NCBI GenBank assembly: GCA_015680685.1
Contig: MNCI01027230.1
Coordinates: forward strand, 818,354-882,353
Length of the DNA: 64,000 nt
Direction of reading: 5' to 3'
Source: Gnetum montanum
Lineage: Eukaryota > Streptophyta > Gnetopsida > Gnetales > Gnetaceae
Shown: positions 32,878 to 44,665 of the stretch, one piece after another
Layout of the letters: each line of letters opens with the position of its first letter
Position numbering within the stretch: the first letter of the stretch is position 1
Program-made: the position numbers and the translations under genes
The notes under the pieces: model-generated
The model's database searches: none
What the model was told of the DNA's origin: nothing
Seen by the model: the letters and a program-made list of their open reading frames with translations, nothing else

Positions 32878-33449
32878 AGTCTGGAGTGTACGCATTAAAT
32901 CCTTACTAGCATGTAGGCAAGCTCCAAGATCATTGCCTTATCCTTAAGGTAGTCCAAGATAGTTCCACTAGCAACAACAAGCTTACTACCTAAGTGAAGC
33001 TCCTACACAACCGTATGAATAATATCAATAATGGTATCAGCCAAAACCATGGGGAATGCCACCACTAAGGTAGCAGTACCCTTATAGATGACCAGATCCA
33101 TACAAGTACTATGTTCAGCAACCTATCTTCCCTATAATTTCAGCAATTCATGAATCATTCCAGCATGACTATTACCCTCTAGAGTACCACTAAACAGATT
33201 CACCATTTACTTGAAAGGAAAACCCATATCTATGTCCTTATCATCCTTCACATCCCGTTGCACCTACACCTCCACCTTCAACTCAATTACCTTCTACTTT
33301 GTCAATGTACCATGATATTCCTCCACAATTGCAACAACAAAATGCTACAAGGGCTATACACTTACAACCAGCTTTCAACTACGTGATCTAGACAATCAAT
33401 CAAGGAAATGACCTTTCTTCTGGCACAGCAATCCTCTCCATCCCTCACA

Positions 33450-34045
33450 ACCTACTTTGGCTTATCACCCTACATCTCTAGTGCCCTCATCCTTTACATC
33501 AAATTCCTTCAAGTGCCCTTCAAACCAAGTGCTACCTAGGATCCATATTATAATGCTAACTCATGTTATTTCTGACTGGATCAAGGTTGGCAATCTTTCT
33601 TTAAAAAGATCTGGCCCAGGAAGTCTACTCATCTATCTACAAATTGCTAGACAAGAGCCATGCAAAGCTCTTCTTGACTCTGGTTCTAGACTTAACCTCA
33701 TCTCCCATAATATGTATAAGGCCTAGAACCTACCACCTCTTAAGAAGAGCAACATCTATTTAGAATTAGCATATCAGTCAATTACTATCCCTTTGGGATT
33801 AGTAGAGGACATTGTGACCACAATTTGTGGGTGGTCCTATCCTACTGATTTTTTGGTAATCAATGTGGAAAATCCTAAAAGTGACTTCCCAACCATTATG
33901 GGAAGGGCTTGGTTAAGCATTGTTGATGCATGAATGGGTATAAGGGACCTATCTCTTAAAATATCTAAGGAAAATGAGTTAGGAAAAATTGAGAAGAAGC
34001 ATATTCCATGCATTGCGTACAATGACAATAGATGCAATTATATGT
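33450..34045 (+). pseudogene. Protease relic of element D
   Basis: ALLDSGSRLNLISHNMY at 33666-33718 is the aspartic protease active site (D-S-G), and FPTIMGRAWLSIVDA (33888-33930) the C-terminal block. HVISDWIKVG before it also occurs in A. Stops at 33724 and 33931. Confidence 0.85.
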
Positions 34046-34161
34046 AAAATATTTGGTCCATCAAGAGCACATATATTAAATCATGCAATCAATGTGCATA
34101 ATAAATTAACATTCAAAGGTGTCTGTATGTAGTAGACACAAAATAGAAGGGTACCTAGTGG

Positions 34162-35220
34162 TTGATAGCTGATTTTGATAGTAGCACAATATGCATGGAG
34201 CCAACTAAGAGCCTAACATGTGCATATGTTGAAGGCATGGACAAAATTGAACAAGTTCATTTTCAACTCTTTAGTGAAGATGATAATACCTATTGGGAAG
34301 AGTTGGAGATCCTTGATCACTTCAAACAGGAGCCCTTAGAACTAAAAACTTTACCAGCCAATGTGGAGTATGCATTTTTAAAGAATGGTAAATCGATCAT
34401 CATTAATGTCAAACTTGCTCCTAAACAAAAAGAAAAGTTGTTGAAAGTGGTGAATAAATGATCAACAACCTTTGCTTGGTCATATCTGGAACTAACAGAA
34501 ATTGATCCAAGGATATGCTATCATCACATCTACACTAACCTAGCCATGAAGCCTAGAAGGTAGCTGCTAAGGTAGTTGAACCCAAAATTAAAGCAAATCA
34601 TCAAGGAGGAGATAGAGCAACTCCTCAAGGTGAGGTTCATCTATCCAATTATGGATAGTGAGTGGGTTAGCCCACTCATAATTGTACCAAATAAGGGTGG
34701 CAAATGGCAAGTTTGCATTGAATTTAGGTTATTTAATATGGCAACATTTAAGGATCACTTTCATTTGCTATTTGTAAACCAAGTGTTAAACACCATATCT
34801 AAGCATTGTTATTAAAGTTTCTTGGATGGTTATAGTGGCTATAACAAAATCCAAATTGCATCTAAAGATCAGGCCAAAATAACATTCATGAGTCCCTAGG
34901 GAACTTTTGCATACTGTAAGATGCCATTTGGCCTATGCAATGCCCCTACAACATTTTCAACACTTGGTCCCGAGTATCTTTCAATAACAAATTAGTAGTG
35001 GTGTTGAAGTCTTCATGGATGACTTCTCCACCTATGGAGCTACCTTTGAGTAAGCCTTGGACCAACTTGAGCAAGTACTGAAGAGATGTGTAGAGACAAA
35101 TGTATGGCTCAACTGGAAAAAGAGCCATCTCATGATCTAAGAAGGCATTGTGTTAGGGCACTGAATTTTGCAGAAAGGAATTAAGGTAGACCCAAAAAAA
35201 AGATCAGGGTCATCCAAGGA
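34162..35220 (+). pseudogene. Reverse transcriptase relic of element D
   Basis: A linker (MEPTKSLTCAYVEGMD..) leads to NPKLKQIIKEEIEQLLKVRF, IYPIMDSEWVSPLIIVPNKG, FLDGYSGYNKIQIA, FGLCNAPTTF and VFMDDFSTYGATFE (35008-35050). FMDDF with YG is the form seen in Athila/Tat RTs. Spacing of the blocks is normal. Stops and one frameshift (about 34955) disrupt it. Confidence 0.9.
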
Positions 35221-35239
35221 TAACACAACAACTAAAAAC

Positions 35240-35815
35240 TGTAAAAGATGTTGAATTATTCCTTGGACACATTGGTTACTACCAGTGATTTATTGAGAAT
35301 TTCTCTAAGATTGAAAAACTGTTGGTAGAACTTACAAAGAAAGATGCATCTTTCATTTAGACCAAAGAATGTGAACACATATTCCAACAATTAAAGGAGA
35401 AACTCATAGAAACCAATCCTACAAGAACCAGATTGGTCCAAACCATTCCATATCATGATAGATGCATCTAACTACGCTTTGGGAGTAGTGCTCATGCAGA
35501 TGGACGATAAGAAACATCCATATTATATCCATTGCATGAGTCGAAGAATTGTGGCGGCAAAGTTAAACTACATTACCATGGAAAAAGAATTAATGGTAGT
35601 GGTGTATGTGCTAGAAAAGTTTAGAAATTATGTACTAGGTTATAAAGTGTTTGTGCATACAGATCATAGTGTAATTCACTTCCTTATGAATAAGCCAATG
35701 GTGAGCCCTTATGTCATACTATGCCTCGTGATCTTACACGAATTAGATCTTACCATGGTAGATTGAAAAGGGATCGAGAATGTGGTTGCTAACCACCTCT
35801 CTCACTTATGATGGG
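35240..35815 (+). pseudogene. RNase H relic of element D
   Basis: After an FLGHIGYYQ-like tether, MIDASNYALGVVLMQ (35455 onward) is the first RNase H block with its Asp, followed by MEKELMVVVYVLEKFRNYVL and VFVHTDHSVIHFLMNKP (35577-35700), which carries the later catalytic Asp. This is the gypsy RT-coupled RNase H. Confidence 0.88.
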
Positions 35816-35819
35816 ATAA

Positions 35820-37135
35820 CAAAGAGAAGGAGAGCCTACTCTCTAATCAGTTTCCAAATGAACTCCTCTTTACTAGAACAATAAATGAAAAAATGCCTAA
35901 AAAAGCAATATGGTTTAATGGCATCCTTACATATCTTCTCACTCAAGAGATGCCACAGGACTTGGATTTTAGGAAGAAGCAACAATTTCTTCATTGGGTC
36001 AAATACTTCATGTAAATCAATAGATACCTTTACAAGGTGTGTGTTGATGGCTTGATTTGTTGGTGTGTCCTTGACAAAGATCAATTGTGCGTTCTCCAGG
36101 ATGCTCATGAATGGCCTTGTGAAGCCCGCTATGTAGGGAGATGCATGACCATAAAAATCTTGATGGCAGGATACTATTGGTCTATAATCTTTAGGGATGC
36201 CCACTAGTTCATCAAGTCTTGTGGATGTTATCAACATGATGGGGGGATGATTGCTTGCATGGAAAGTCCTCAATAGTGGATTCAACCATTGGAGCCTTTT
36301 GACATTTGGGGCATTGACTTCATTGGTTCCATCACACCCATTTCTAATGGGAAAGCATATATTATAGTAGCAGTTGACTACTGCAAAAAATGGGTACAAG
36401 CAACAACTGTTACTAATTATATATCATCCACTACTACCAAGTTTATACAACAAAATATTGTGAATAGGTATGGGGTGCCATGTTCACTAATTTTTAATAA
36501 TGGGACTCATTTCATAGGTGTCACATTTAGAAAATTAATGCAATACTTGGGGGTAGAACATAAATTAATAACACCTTACCACCCCCAAGCCAATGATTAA
36601 GCAAAGGTAGCAACCAATAGATTACAAAAATACTAACCTGAACCATTAGCAAATATAGAAAGGACTAGAGTATAAAACTTAACATGCTCTCTAGGCTTAT
36701 CATTCAACTTGAAATCTTCTTATTGGATATTCTCCCTATGAGTTAGTGTATAGAAAGCTTCCAACACTCATGATTTAATTAGCGCTCTGTACACTAACCT
36801 TGACTTGAATCTAGCATAGAAGGAAAGATCGATCAATCTAAATGTGCTAAATGAAAATCGATTAGTGGTCCTATCCTTGAATAAGGTGAAAAAGGCATTC
36901 AGTAAGTAGCTTCATGACCTTAGAATCAAGAAAGTAAAACTTCAACCATGAGATAAGGTACTTTAATAAAGCCCCACACATGTACCCCAAAAGAAAAAAT
37001 TCCAAATATTGTGGGAGGGACGTTATGTCATTGCTCAAACCTTTCCCTCTAGGGCCATGATAATTTATAAACCTAACAGTCCAAATAAAAAGCAATTGGT
37101 CAACATCCAATAACTGAAGCCTTATCTAAAACCAA
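35820..37135 (+). pseudogene. Integrase relic of element D
   Basis: The zinc region (H..H, C..C) lies about 36090-36240. The core begins FDIWGIDFIGSITP (36298-36340), first Asp kept. The second motif reads IFNNGTHFIG where SDNGTHF is usual, so Asp is now Asn. ITPYHPQAND follows, and the Glu of the usual QAEV motif reads Lys. C-terminal sequence to about 37130 is recognisable by comparison with E. The long minus-strand open frame at 35836-36399 is only its shadow. Confidence 0.85.
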
Positions 37136-37194
37136 GATAGGCTAGTGTCACTATAGCCTCAACAAATGGACATTCCTATTCTATTTTTCAAATC

Positions 37195-39156
37195 ATCTCC
37201 CTCCAACTCAGTCATGGGGGAGATGGCCATCCATGCTAACCATTACCATGGCCACTCAGTTTTTCTACCTTTCTTATTTTTCACATTTTTGAGTTTACAA
37301 ATTTTTCTAATTTTACACCATCTTTAGTACCTTTAAACCTTCTTAATTATTTTACACTTTCTTATATATTTTACTTTATTTTTGTGTCTTTTGTTTAAGT
37401 GTGATATTTTCTCATTTTTACTAATAAATTTGCTTTATTGTCATAGGACACAGTGCTATTGTTGCTATTTACTAATAATGGTTTGTGCTGAATGTGTGAT
37501 TTTCGATGTCTAGTTTATATTTTTGAATTCTGATGTTTGATGACTTTGGCATGGTTTATTTTTCATGGAGCAGGCAATGAGTCCACGATATCCACCCATC
37601 CAATGAACTCTATGGTTCTCCTTATGTTGGGAATTTAAGGTCCTTTTTCATTAAAGAAACTTTTAATCAATTAGTGACCCTAGTAGTTCTAGAATTAGGA
37701 AGGATTCAAAGGTTTGTAAAGGGTGTGGCTTAAAGGTGACTGAATAGTCTTTGCACTCTTCTTCTTGCTTAAGTGATTGAGTGTTTTTTGTGAACTTCTT
37801 ATCATTCCATACCACCCAATAATAGGAAGACAAATAACGTTGTTACATGGTGCAGTTCCCATCATTAAAATAAACAAACAAAAAAAGCTAATGGGAATTC
37901 AAAGCACACGCCTTCAACATGAATAAGTCCTTACATGGTGTGGTTCCCATTTCAAAAAAAATAATGAGAATTCAAAGCGCATCCCTTGGACAAATAAAAG
38001 GGCCACAAGCACTAGTTATGGAACTCGAAGAACATTCATCTATGCCTAAAGGTCCCCTCTAACTAAGGCCCTCTCTCTTACTTTCTATTTCTATTTTCTT
38101 CTCTTTTTGGAATAGTGGTTGTTTTTTGGAAGTGCTCTTGTGTCTTGAGTGGGTGGACCAATCTTAGAGTGATGATGCAAAGTCACTGAAGGTAGATGTT
38201 TTTGGTCTAGATTGAGGATGGAACTTCTTAGATCATTTTAACCACAAATTTCACATGGGACTTCTTATGACCTCAATTTAGAACTCCATTCCACCTTCTC
38301 TATCATCCATCCATGCTTCCATAATTCACCTCACTACCGAGTTCTATGTTATGCTCTATGTCTTAGTTTGATGTGTTGGGATTCTTGAGTGAATTCTTTT
38401 CAATAGGTCCTTAATTTTTCATGATCATTAAATCGACTATGGGTCCCACAAACTCCTTAGTTGAGGTTATGCAAGGGCAAAAAGGCCATGAGCCTGCTAT
38501 GGGGAGGACCCACTTACATAGCTTTTGGCTTAATTAGTTAAGGTTCCTTACCTTTGACATCGCTACAATCCTATATTTCGTATTTTCCATTGTGTAAACT
38601 ACTCAGTACTCCTTAATCTTTCATTGTATTCATCCATTAAATAAATTTTTCTCAATTTTTTTCAAATTTATGAACTTCAATGCCCTCTTCTCATGATTTC
38701 ATACTATTCTTGGTCTTTTAAGCTTTCATTTTGGAATTTTTTGCAGTTTTCTCATAACACATAAGGAATTTTTGAAACTTTTTAGAGCCCATAACTTTCA
38801 AACCGTTTGTGTAAATCACTCCATTTTTTGATCTTGCACTTACTAAAGGTAAGATCTTTATTGTGGGGGCTTCAAACCTTAAGGTCCCCAATAAAATTTT
38901 TGAAACTTTTTTTTAACTCCCCCCAAGGGTTAGTAACCTTAACAATATAAAAATATCAACTCTTTCGATAGTTAACCCTTCCAACAACCTCAAGGATGAT
39001 TTATTAATGATAATGCATAAATAAAAATAATAATTGGGTTAATTAAATTATCCATAATAACAACTTAGCCAAGTGTAATTATCCTCAAAAGTTAAGGTAT
39101 CCTAATTATTTTAAGGTTACATAATGATTGCTAATTCATGGTTATTGTGATTATAA
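37195..39156 (+). other. Post-pol non-coding region of element D
   Basis: It starts with CAGTCATGGGGGAGATGGCC and a TTTTACAC-type stretch, then the conserved blocks also found in A, E, F and G. Two tandem copies of the hairpin module lie at 37845-37990. No protein domain. Confidence 0.65.
37845..37990 (+). promoter_or_regulatory. Two tandem copies of the post-pol hairpin in D
   Basis: Copy 1: TTCCCAT (37856-37862) with ATGGGAA (37891-37897), fully paired. Copy 2: TTCCCAT (37944-37950) with ATGAGAA (37964-37970), one mismatch. Flanks ACATGGTG and TTCAAAGC are as in A. Compared with A both arms of copy 1 have changed so that pairing is kept. Confidence 0.6.
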
Positions 39157-42060
39157 ATGGCATCTAAACAAAAATGTTCATAGGAAGGAGAACCTAACAA
39201 CCATGGGAAAAGCAACCTAGAGCTAGAAAGGGCTAGTAGGAATAAGGGCAAGAACAACAAGAGGAAACCCATGCAATGGGACCTCTTCATGAGGAGCCTG
39301 AAGTGGAATCTGTTTAATAGATTCCAGAGGAAGAAGTGCCTATAGAACAATTCAAATGAGGAGAAATGTCTAGACCCATGCCAAGGCTTGAGGTCACTTT
39401 GACTCAAGCCTACCTAGACATTATCAAGTCCCAAGAAATCCAAATATCAGTTCTTTAAGAGATAAACATTGGCCCATTTTTGGAAAAAGCTCCAAAGGAT
39501 GTCAAGACACAATTGGAAACCTCTCCCATGTGGCCAATCATCACATCTAGTGGGGAATGGTACATGGGAGAGACCTATCTCTTTTGAAATAGCCAAAGGC
39601 TAGGATCCATTGTAAAAATTAAGGACATTCAAGTGTCCTACTCGGCGGAAGCCATTGCATAGGCACTAGGGTTGCCAGACATTGGAACGTGGTTGGTAGA
39701 CATATCAATAAAAGGAAATCCTAAGGTAAAAATGAAATGGACCTAGTGATGCTATGAGGTGGACTATAAGGTGTATGATGCCCTCACACCAGCAAAGTAG
39801 ATTTATTTCAAGATTGCAGCCTATCACCTCAATCCAAGAGTGAGGCCAAGCAAGGTGACTGCTTTCTCCACCCAAGCATGCACCATTGTAAGTAAAACAT
39901 TTACTGTTAACCTTCCATAGGTGATTTATTTGGAGATCAAGAAGCGTTTCAAGGAGAATGAACATGGAAAGAAGACTCTATCCTTTTTGTGCCTTGTCAG
40001 AAAACTTTGCAAAAGGACAAGCATTATTTACTATTCTAATGACACTCTCAGGCATGCTTCCTTGGCCTCATGAGTAGAAATCATGAAAGATAAGATGCCA
40101 ATGATCACTCAAGAAGAGGAGTTGCCACCACCACCACCCACTCAGGAGATAGCACTGGAGGCCCACTCAGTCCTTGAGCATCTACATCAAATCCAAGAGT
40201 AACTCTTGAGTGAATAAGAGCAACAAGTAGGAATGAGTGGGGTGGATCCATCTATGTATCAGCTAGCAATGAGTCACCTTAATAAGGTGGCCCAAATAAT
40301 TAGTCAGATGGAGAGACGTGGTCCCATTTTCTCTACCCAAAGAACGTAGCTACCTTCGAGGTTAGATTCCAATGCTTGAAAGGTGACGATGTCATTAGCA
40401 ACACATCATCTATTCCCAAAAATCTCTAGGAATGCTGCCACTTTCTCAATGTAGTTGGAGGAAGGTCAAGAGACAACTATTTGGTGATGCAACACTAAGG
40501 GTAGGAGACAGTGGCAAAAGTGGGAGCTAACTATGTAACTAAAGCACTAAATGCACTCACGGCATCTGTACCAAATGTATCTACACTCCAAGATGTGTAG
40601 ACATCCACAAACATGGCCAACAAAAAATTGAATGCAACCCAGCATGAATAGTTGTCATAGCAACTAGTAGGAATTGGGCAATTGACTCTAAATGTATTTA
40701 ATCTCCCAAAGGACATCACCACAACCTAGTCGGAGTTGTTGAATGCAATGGGTAGATGAATCATTTTGGAGGGACAACTAGAAACAACCCAAGAGTAAAA
40801 TCAACACTTGGCCGTGGAGGTTGCTGAACTTAATGCCCAACTTGCAGAGCAAGTAATCCTTAGCTTGACAACAACAAGAGATGAAGCTATCAAATAGCTT
40901 TAAGAATAATTTCAATAGGCTAAGGAGGAAGAAGTAATGACCATCTTCAAATAGTCCATGGCAAAAGTTGAAACACACTCAATTAAAGAGAACTTGAATC
41001 AGATGTGCCAAGAGAAAGAAGCATTCATCGCACAAAATCATCACTTGTGAAATGTTGATGCTCAAAGAAATTAAATGCAAGAGTCCATTCATTAACAACA
41101 GGAGTAGCTTGCTAAAGTCAACACTAAATTAAGGAAATTGGCTATGGAGAACCACAATCTATCAATGGAGGACATACACACCTTGCAACAAAAGTCTGCC
41201 ATCAAGATTACCGCCTAGAAGAAAGAAGCTCTCAAATTTGAGAAAGTGAAAAATAATTACACGGACCAAGTTGGCTTGCAAAAGGAAATTAATGAAAAAT
41301 AGATCCAAATGGAAAAGACAAAAGTAAATGAAGCCCTCTAGCAACTCCAACAAGGAAGAGAGATGTAGCAGCCCATCCTTGATGGGATTGACACCTACAA
41401 CAAAGTAGAGATATGCTTGAAGGAGTTGTAAATCAAGGAAATGACAATGTATAGAGTTGGCCAATCTCCATTACACAAACTTGCCAATGTTGACAACCAT
41501 ACGACCATGGTTGAAATTGGAGAAATAAGTAGCTAGCTCGTATCTACTATACAAGGTTCAGTTCAAACATCACAAGGACACCAAGCAAAAGCTTGAGACT
41601 GCTAACATTGAACTCCAAGTTCTCAAAGGGTGATTCATAGATCAAAAATCTATTGTAATGACCTAGCCAAACAAATGAATGACTACTAGGAGTTGAAGAA
41701 CACAATGAGAGTGTTTGACATTGAATGCAAATAGTTTGCTACCTAGTTTATCAAATGTTAAGGAGTTGTTTCTAGCAATCCCATGTCCTTGGAATGTGAC
41801 CATTCCAACCCACATTGGGAAATCTACATGGATGATGCATGATCCTAGGAGTAAGGAGGAGAAAATGAAAGCACTACTAGATGCTTTCTACCTTTCACCT
41901 GAAGTTCCAACAATAGCAAGACAATCACAACTACCTTAACCACTGCTAGTGCATGAAGCCTATGAAGGTTCCTCGAAGCCTCAGGAACCACCACCAACTA
42001 GGACCATTTGATCTTCTCCAACAAGCTTCACACCATCATGGAATGTGTTGTCCAATTTTC
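39157..42060 (+). pseudogene. Extra post-pol ORF of D: plant-transposon-protein-like region plus coiled coil
   Basis: The ATG at 39157 begins MASKQKCS; the same start survives in G. After a frameshift (about 39290) comes MSRPMPRLEVTLTQAYLDII, then WPIITSSGEWYMGETY, IKDIQVSYSAEAIA, ALGLPD (39525-39685), then AYHLNPRVRPSKVTAFSTQA and LSFLCLVRKLCKR (39805-40015). This order (a beta-rich start, xxFSPEAINxLLGLPD-like motif, W-rich middle, then LxPxxxxSxVT and LIxxLC) resembles the family called putative plant transposon protein. From about 40760 to 41640 the product is Gln/Lys/Glu-rich and coiled-coil-like (LAMENHNLSMEDIHTL, KSAIKITA). A Pro-rich tail ends near 42030. It lies where Athila elements have their env-like ORF, but I see no signal peptide or membrane segment. 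Many stops. Function unknown. Confidence 0.6.
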
Positions 42061-42245
42061 GAAGAGTTGTATCATGATATTTAATTTTGTGTCCTAAACA
42101 CCACCGTTTTTGTAATGTGTTGATCCATACACCTAGGCACTCCTTTTTTGTCAATTCAATCAATTTTTTTATGAAGAAAATTTAGTTAATAATCGCATAC
42201 CTTCCCAATTTTGTAAAAGAACTTGAGGACGAGTTTTCATTCAAT

Positions 42246-42255
42246 CGTGGGGGTA
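42246..42255 (+). other. Polypurine tract of element D
   Basis: CGTGGGGGTA directly before the 3' LTR. Confidence 0.75.
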
Positions 42256-43072
42256 TGATGAGTCATCGTTGGTTGGCTGTGTCAACAAGGCTACATTTAT
42301 GGCAATCTAGATTTCAGTAGAAGTGAAGCTCTTGCATTTTTTTCCATTTGTAAGTTATAATTTTTTCCCCCGAGTGCCCACAATAAGAGTCATTGAGTGT
42401 ATAGATCTTTATTCAAGCATTGTTATACCTAAGCACGATAGTGTGTGTGGCAATAAAGACGAGCTTTCTGATAAACCTGGTAGCACTTTGGATAGATTAG
42501 ATATTTTATTTATGCATTTATTATTTTTTATTATTTATTAAATGTTTTCAATTAATTATCAATTATTTTCCAATTGCTATGTTAGATAAGCAATTAAACC
42601 AAATAGATTACACACATAAGTACGATTGCTTCGAGTGTAACACGTATTCACTTAGTAATCCCAGTAGCATTATTACTTAGTATGTCTAGTAGCATAGTGT
42701 TTGGTCACCCAATAGTGAATACATGGGTTTAGGATGTGTGCAGAAAGTGGGAATGAATATTTATGTTAGGATTGGTTAAATGATTAATTAATTAGTTAAT
42801 TTAGATCAGTTAATTAAATCCCATTTTATCTACATTTCAAGCACTCGACTATACAACATAAAAGTGATACAAATCAAATGCCTCAATTACACTTAACCAT
42901 ACCAATGAATGTCACAAGTTTAATTGGGAAGAAAACAATTGACCTTAAGGATAGATTGACCTCCTAAAGGGCTAGTGCACTAGAAACGATGAAGTCCATA
43001 GAATTTGACTAAATCGTGCATGAACGCTTGTGATTCATATGGTTGGGTGTAAGGGTACCTTGCTACTCATCA
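42256..43072 (+). repeat. 3' LTR of element D (promoter part deleted)
   Basis: 817 bp. It lacks about 80 bp of U3, including the inverted repeat and the TATA box, that the 5' LTR has between AACAAGGC and CTACATTTATGG. Otherwise collinear. Confidence 0.92.
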
Positions 43073-43077
43073 TACAT

Positions 43078-43880
43078 CTAATTGAAATTTTTGCTATAAG
43101 ATAAGAAACTTCTAAATTTAGTTAATTACCTCTACATTTAACCATAACTTACCTAACACTTGCTACCTAACTAATATTCATATGTGCTTAGGATTACTTT
43201 TCATTCTCCAAAGAGATATTCCATGTCTCTAGTCATTATATTTTGAAAATACCATCTTTGTTCTTTTGTTTCTTTAATAATTACTTTGAAAGGTTTTCTT
43301 AGTTTCTATCAAATTTTGAATATAGATGAAGAACTGAAAAAGTGCTTCAACTTCTAAAGGGAGTAAGTCACATTTCAAAAGTAACATAAAATAATGCATT
43401 TTGGGTTTGCCTTTAATTTATGTAATAAAAATATTTTTTTTTGCACTTTTTCAATAGATTGCCAATTTTTGCACTTATGCCTAGCCCTAGATAACACACC
43501 CATACAAAACTAGAGGATAAATGATAACCCAAAATTTTTTTCTTCTAACCTTTTGAGGTCATAATCCTAATGTTTTACATTGGTCTTTAATTACATATAA
43601 ATTCTTAATTCCTCCTTCAATGAGAGGATTAGAGAAAGTTCTCTTACAACTTTTCTTCTGTAAGTTAAGTATTTGAAATTTTGTCAAGCTTCTACCATTC
43701 TATTGATATTACATGCAATCTCACCAAATTTAGTAGGTGATCCTTCAAGTGGAACCATTGTTTCTTTGTCATTATATAAATTTTCTAATGCTTGATATAA
43801 ATCTATTATTTATGAAATTTCTAGAAGGCATATTTTTAATAAAAATTTCGACTTATTTACCTCATTCATCAAGTTTTTAA
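43078..43880. other. Unassigned AT-rich DNA right of element D
   Basis: No domain recognised. A minus-strand stretch at about 43610-43800 can be read as protein-like (VPLEGSPTKFGEIACNINRM), but I cannot assign it to a family. Confidence 0.4.
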
Positions 43881-44665
43881 AGTCTTTTAAATCTCATTTA
43901 GAAAGATTGAGGTTTGGATGATATCCATGCTTACGATGTGTTAAACTCATTTTTGTTAGTAAAATTTGTTGATTCAACAATGATTTCTGAGGTCCTGGAT
44001 ATTGGTGTTTATAATCATTATCATGCTTTATTAATTATTAAAAAATTGACTTCCTCTTTTAATCTAGCATCGCTTGAATTTTGAAAGTTTCTTATTTAGT
44101 TAAATTATCTAATCTTGCATTGATTTTTTAAAAAGTTTAAAGGAATATTATCTCTTGAATTGGGCCAATCAAGCATTTTGAAATCCTACCTATAGTTAGT
44201 GGTTTTTCATAGAATTCAATATATGATCGAAGTGTATCTTGATTCACTTAAGCAAGAAATTCTTCTATGTGCTAGTAGAATTAATTATGTGCATAAGGTT
44301 ATTTACTACAATCTTCCAAAGTCATGTCACTATTGCCATCAAGAGGGACATATGTTTGATTCATGTCCTTTTATATCGTGAAAAAAAAGGCTATGTAAGC
44401 AAATCAGCAACAAGTTGCTAAAAATGCTACTATAGTTACTTCTACAAATGTTGTAGACCCTACTAAGAGATTTTCTACAAATGCTACAAATCCTACAATG
44501 ATTTATTTTTCTAACATTTCAATAGTTAACCCACCCTTTTCTTTTACTACTATTTAACAAAATATACCTTCGAGGAAGGTTTTGGTTAGATTAATTTTAA
44601 AGAATTCTTCAATAACTAAGAGGAAACAAATATATGTTGCTAAGGTCGTAGGGAAAATATTATGG
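43880..44665 (+). pseudogene. L1 ORF1-like relic with zinc knuckle
   Basis: YLDSLKQEILLCASRINYVH followed by YYNLPKSCHYCHQEGHMFDS and CP (44226-44375) contains a perfect C-X2-C-X4-H-X4-C knuckle. The setting (VxYExLPxFCxxCxxxGHxxxxCP) is that of plant L1 ORF1 proteins after DUF4283. A Thr/Asn-rich tail (44400-44560) and VRLILKNSSITKRKQIYV follow. The left part is too decayed to place. It ends where the H relic begins. Confidence 0.55.

Larger units (their letters stand above)
30969..33120 (+). pseudogene. gag relic of element D
   Basis: The ATG at 30969 begins MSFSSCKPKDTKPPV, then VVYTHPNEFVLNFTFILD and MEGNVVLTPNRS, the shared N-terminal module. A Ser/Asp/His-rich stretch (31580-31790) leads to the core at 31860-32420: MNNIPRFEG, KLFSRTLIKEAKSWYQSL, VSNLRRQIQGWKQGAHKPLD, RRTIGVYA. 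A CDICQYEHPKGC knuckle-like motif lies at 32769-32804; its second half is duplicated (32782-32877). A 62-bp duplication around the N at 31486 is an assembly artefact and inserts about 21 residues into the frame. Several stops. Confidence 0.85.
29932..43072 (+). mobile_element. Complete 13.1-kb Ty3/gypsy (Athila/Tat-like) element D
   Basis: LTRs 29932-30814 and 42256-43072 share TGATGAGTCAT starts and TCATCA ends, and TACAT flanks both sides (29927-29931, 43073-43077). The primer site TGGTGCCATTGTTGAGGA follows the 5' LTR. Order: gag, protease, RT, RNase H, integrase, a 2-kb non-coding post-pol region, an extra ORF (39157 to about 42060), polypurine tract. This is the only copy in the window with every part. 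All coding parts carry stops or frameshifts. Confidence 0.95.

Noticed and set aside
35836-36399. 187-codon open frame on the minus strand, the longest in the window
   Set aside because: It lies antisense to the integrase of D, whose plus-strand translation is clearly recognisable; it is a shadow.
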